Source: Acidimicrobiales bacterium | GTDB taxonomy: Bacteria; Actinomycetota; Acidimicrobiia; Acidimicrobiales; JABEUL01 | Direction of reading: 5' to 3' | DNA: 16,699 nucleotides | Assembly (NCBI GenBank): GCA_013044465.1 | Contig: JABEUL010000290.1 | Span: 1-16,699 of the forward strand | Position numbers and translations under genes: made by a program | In this document: piece by piece, positions 15,035 to 16,699 of the stretch | Layout of the letters: each line of letters starts with the position of its first letter | Position numbering within the stretch: the first letter of the stretch is position 1 | Notes under the pieces: generated by a model | Told to the model about the DNA's origin: nothing | Database searches by the model: none | What the model saw: only the letters and a program-made list of their open reading frames with translations

Positions 15035-15908
15035 TTGATTCCATCAAACTTAACTTTCCTTGTCTTCTAGATAGCCTTCTTCCACCGCAAAGTTCCGTGG
15101 CTTTTACTTCACCTTTGACAACACGCCAAGCCTTATTTAACTCTTCATAAGAAGGCGGATAACCCTGACTATCTTTTAGAAAATTTCTCAGTGCCCTCTT
15201 AGAAAGAACCTCGTCTGCACTTTTCAGCACCTTTGTGTCAGTTGAATCTAATCCGACTGTGAGAGAATCTAGGAAAGCATTCTCACCAGCACATAGTTTT
15301 GCAACTCTAGCCAAAAGAGGCACTACATCTCGATCGGAAACATTGTTCATCAGTGGAACGAGTTCGTGCCTCACCCGGTTTCTCTTGAATCTACCTTCAG
15401 AATTAGATGGATCTAAAAGCGGCTCAATTTCCATTGAATTCACAACATCTACGGCTTCCCCCCGCCTAATGCCAAGAATCGGATGAGAGTACCCTTCTCT
15501 CATTCCGCCAAGACCTGAGATCCCGGCACCTCTCATCAACTGCAATAACACGGTTTCTGCCTGGTCGTCCATTGTGTGACCTGTTGCTACACCAGATGGC
15601 AAGACTTTGAATCTGGCTTCCCTTAATCTGGCTTCAAGATTAGGTCCATCTTCAATCGATAACTTGTAGCTATAAAATTTGCCCGCGAATCTGTCAGCCA
15701 AATCACTTACAAAATGAGTCTCTGTTTCTCCATTATTTCTGAGTCCATGGTCAACATGGTGAACTGAAATATTTAGCTGGGCCAAATTTGCCAGAATCAA
15801 CATTGCAGTTGAATCTGGACCTCCGGACACAGCAAGGTCAATCTCACTATTAGGTGGCGGAAAATTACACTTGTTTAAAATATTTTCTAACTCAAGCTTT
15901 TGGACCAT
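15021..15908 (-). CDS. tilS: tRNA(Ile)-lysidine synthase
   Basis: TilS attaches lysine to cytidine 34 of the CAU-anticodon tRNA-Ile, so that it reads AUA and is charged with isoleucine. The 295-residue protein has the PP-loop ATP motif SGGPDS (28-33), HHVDHGLR (50-57) and ATGHTMDDQAETVLLQLMRG (108-127), followed by FKRNRVRHELVP. Its length suits the short actinobacterial form, which lacks the extra C-terminal domains of E. coli TilS (about 430 residues). It begins 25 bases after the DUF2342 stop and overlaps hpt by 14 bases. Only a weak GAAAGA precedes the ATG. Confidence 0.95.
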   Translation of the reverse strand: MVQKLELENILNKCNFPPPNSEIDLAVSGGPDSTAMLILANLAQLNISVHHVDHGLRNNGETETHFVSDLADRFAGKFYSYKLSIEDGPNLEARLREARFKVLPSGVATGHTMDDQAETVLLQLMRGAGISGLGGMREGYSHPILGIRRGEAVDVVNSMEIEPLLDPSNSEGRFKRNRVRHELVPLMNNVSDRDVVPLLARVAKLCAGENAFLDSLTVGLDSTDTKVLKSADEVLSKRALRNFLKDSQGYPPSYEELNKAWRVVKGEVKATELCGGRRLSRRQGKLSLMESNAHT

Positions 15909-15933
15909 AAAAGTCTTTCAATTTCATTCCAAA

Positions 15934-16699
15934 TTAAACCGCGGCTAGGTTGCCAACTCGCTCCAACCATAGTTTAGGTTCTGCAATTTCGGCCAATGTA
16001 GGAACGTTGTCGGAACTTTCCCAAACTTTGGACATAGTTTCCTTGCCGGCTTCGGACTCAACTTTATAAATAAATCTTTCACCAGCGGCATACTGATTTA
16101 GTTTGGCTTCCATGCCAATAATCTGCATCATTAATTTTGTGATACCGCCTGCGTTCTTTCTTCGCTGCCTTAAAATCCTGCTAAATCTTTCAGCATCAGG
16201 AATACTCGTCATTCCAGCTCGGTCCATTGTGACATCGCCGTGTCCTTCAAGGAGGCTCATAAAGGCTTGAATCTTATCGAAAACTGATCTCTGTTCCTCT
16301 GTAGCGATTACGCCCAAGATCCCAGATGCGGCAAATGGATTCTTGCCCTCTTTCAGGTCGCCAAGAAGACGTTTGATGATGTCCATAAACTGTGTGGGAT
16401 CGGGTGTAATCCCAGTTATTCCAGCTTCAACTAGTGATTGAAAGTAGTTTCTTGTCCACGGGACACCAGTGAACTGCGCTCGGTGGGTAACTTCGTGAAG
16501 GGCAAGCCAAAGGCGAAACTGTCTCGGAGGGAGGGCAAATCTTTCCTCCAGAGAGACTACATTGGGTCCTACATAGTAAACAATGTCTTGATCTTCCGGA
16601 TTTTCATCCTCAACCAACAACAAGTCATATTGCCCCAAAACTCTGGTCGACATCCAACCTAAAATTGCACCAACTTGAAGACCGGATGCAGCTCTTGAC
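15934..16699 (-). CDS. DUF2342 zincin-fold metalloprotease-like protein (5' end off the window)
   Basis: About 255 C-terminal residues are visible. The frame stays open through the right edge upstream of the ATG at 16651-16653, and the codons there (QVGAILGW before MSTRVLGQYD) match the family's conserved stretch, so that ATG is internal and the true start is outside. The HEVTH sequence at 16483-16497 is an HExxH zinc motif, and EGHGDVTMD further on may supply another ligand. The family (DUF2342, Zincin_2) is typical of actinobacteria and has been described as associated with coenzyme F420 producers; its substrate is unknown. In mycobacteria the same gene also precedes tilS and hpt. It is the first visible gene of the leftward block. 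Confidence 0.88.
   Translation of the reverse strand, partial: SRAASGLQVGAILGWMSTRVLGQYDLLLVEDENPEDQDIVYYVGPNVVSLEERFALPPRQFRLWLALHEVTHRAQFTGVPWTRNYFQSLVEAGITGITPDPTQFMDIIKRLLGDLKEGKNPFAASGILGVIATEEQRSVFDKIQAFMSLLEGHGDVTMDRAGMTSIPDAERFSRILRQRRKNAGGITKLMMQIIGMEAKLNQYAAGERFIYKVESEAGKETMSKVWESSDNVPTLAEIAEPKLWLERVGNLAAV

Overview
The window is a chromosomal segment from a low-GC actinobacterium (roughly mid-40s % GC by eye). Three things point to Actinobacteriota: the zincin-fold DUF2342 protein, the order tilS-hpt-folE-folP-folB/folK followed by a DUF2520 gene and panC-panD, and a panD start that aligns with the mycobacterial one. The fused folB-folK, the extra phosphatase-like gene and the low GC suit a streamlined aquatic lineage, possibly of Acidimicrobiia type, but this placement is only an inference. 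No mobile element, CRISPR array, rRNA or tRNA was recognised.

Layout. (1) Bases 1-1624, minus strand: a large polytopic membrane protein of the GT-C / PTPS-related type whose C-terminus lies off the left edge. (2) Bases 1625-2084: a 460-base AT-rich divergent intergenic region. (3) Bases 2085-3614, plus strand: an ABC1/UbiB-family atypical kinase, apparently expressed from a leaderless promoter. Its 3' end overlaps the next convergent gene by 27 bases. (4) Bases 3588-16699, all minus strand, read from right to left: DUF2342 metalloprotease-like gene (5' end off the right edge), tilS, hpt, folE, folP, a degenerate dual-specificity-phosphatase-like gene, a folB-folK fusion, a DUF2520 Rossmann gene, panC, panD, nadB, nadC, coaX, lysS and a PHP-domain phosphoesterase.

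The minus-strand block is a compact cofactor supercluster. FolE, FolB, FolP and FolK supply most of tetrahydrofolate synthesis. PanC, PanD and CoaX supply pantothenate synthesis and its first phosphorylation towards coenzyme A. NadB and NadC make nicotinate mononucleotide from aspartate, with NadA not encoded here. TilS, Hpt and LysRS connect the cluster to tRNA modification, purine salvage and lysyl-tRNA supply. Most junctions are start/stop overlaps of 4-14 bases or gaps under 40 bases. The longer gaps, before nadB (105 bases) and before lysS (132 bases), are the likeliest internal promoter sites.

The most unusual gene is the 181-residue phosphatase-like protein between folP and folBK. It has the fold signature of a cysteine phosphatase, but the P-loop Cys and Arg, and probably the general acid, are replaced, so it looks like a pseudophosphatase inside a folate operon. 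Also notable are the absence of ftsH between hpt and folE (they overlap by 4 bases), the leaderless-looking kinase promoter, the convergent gene overlap, and a GC-rich hairpin inside the last codons of panD.
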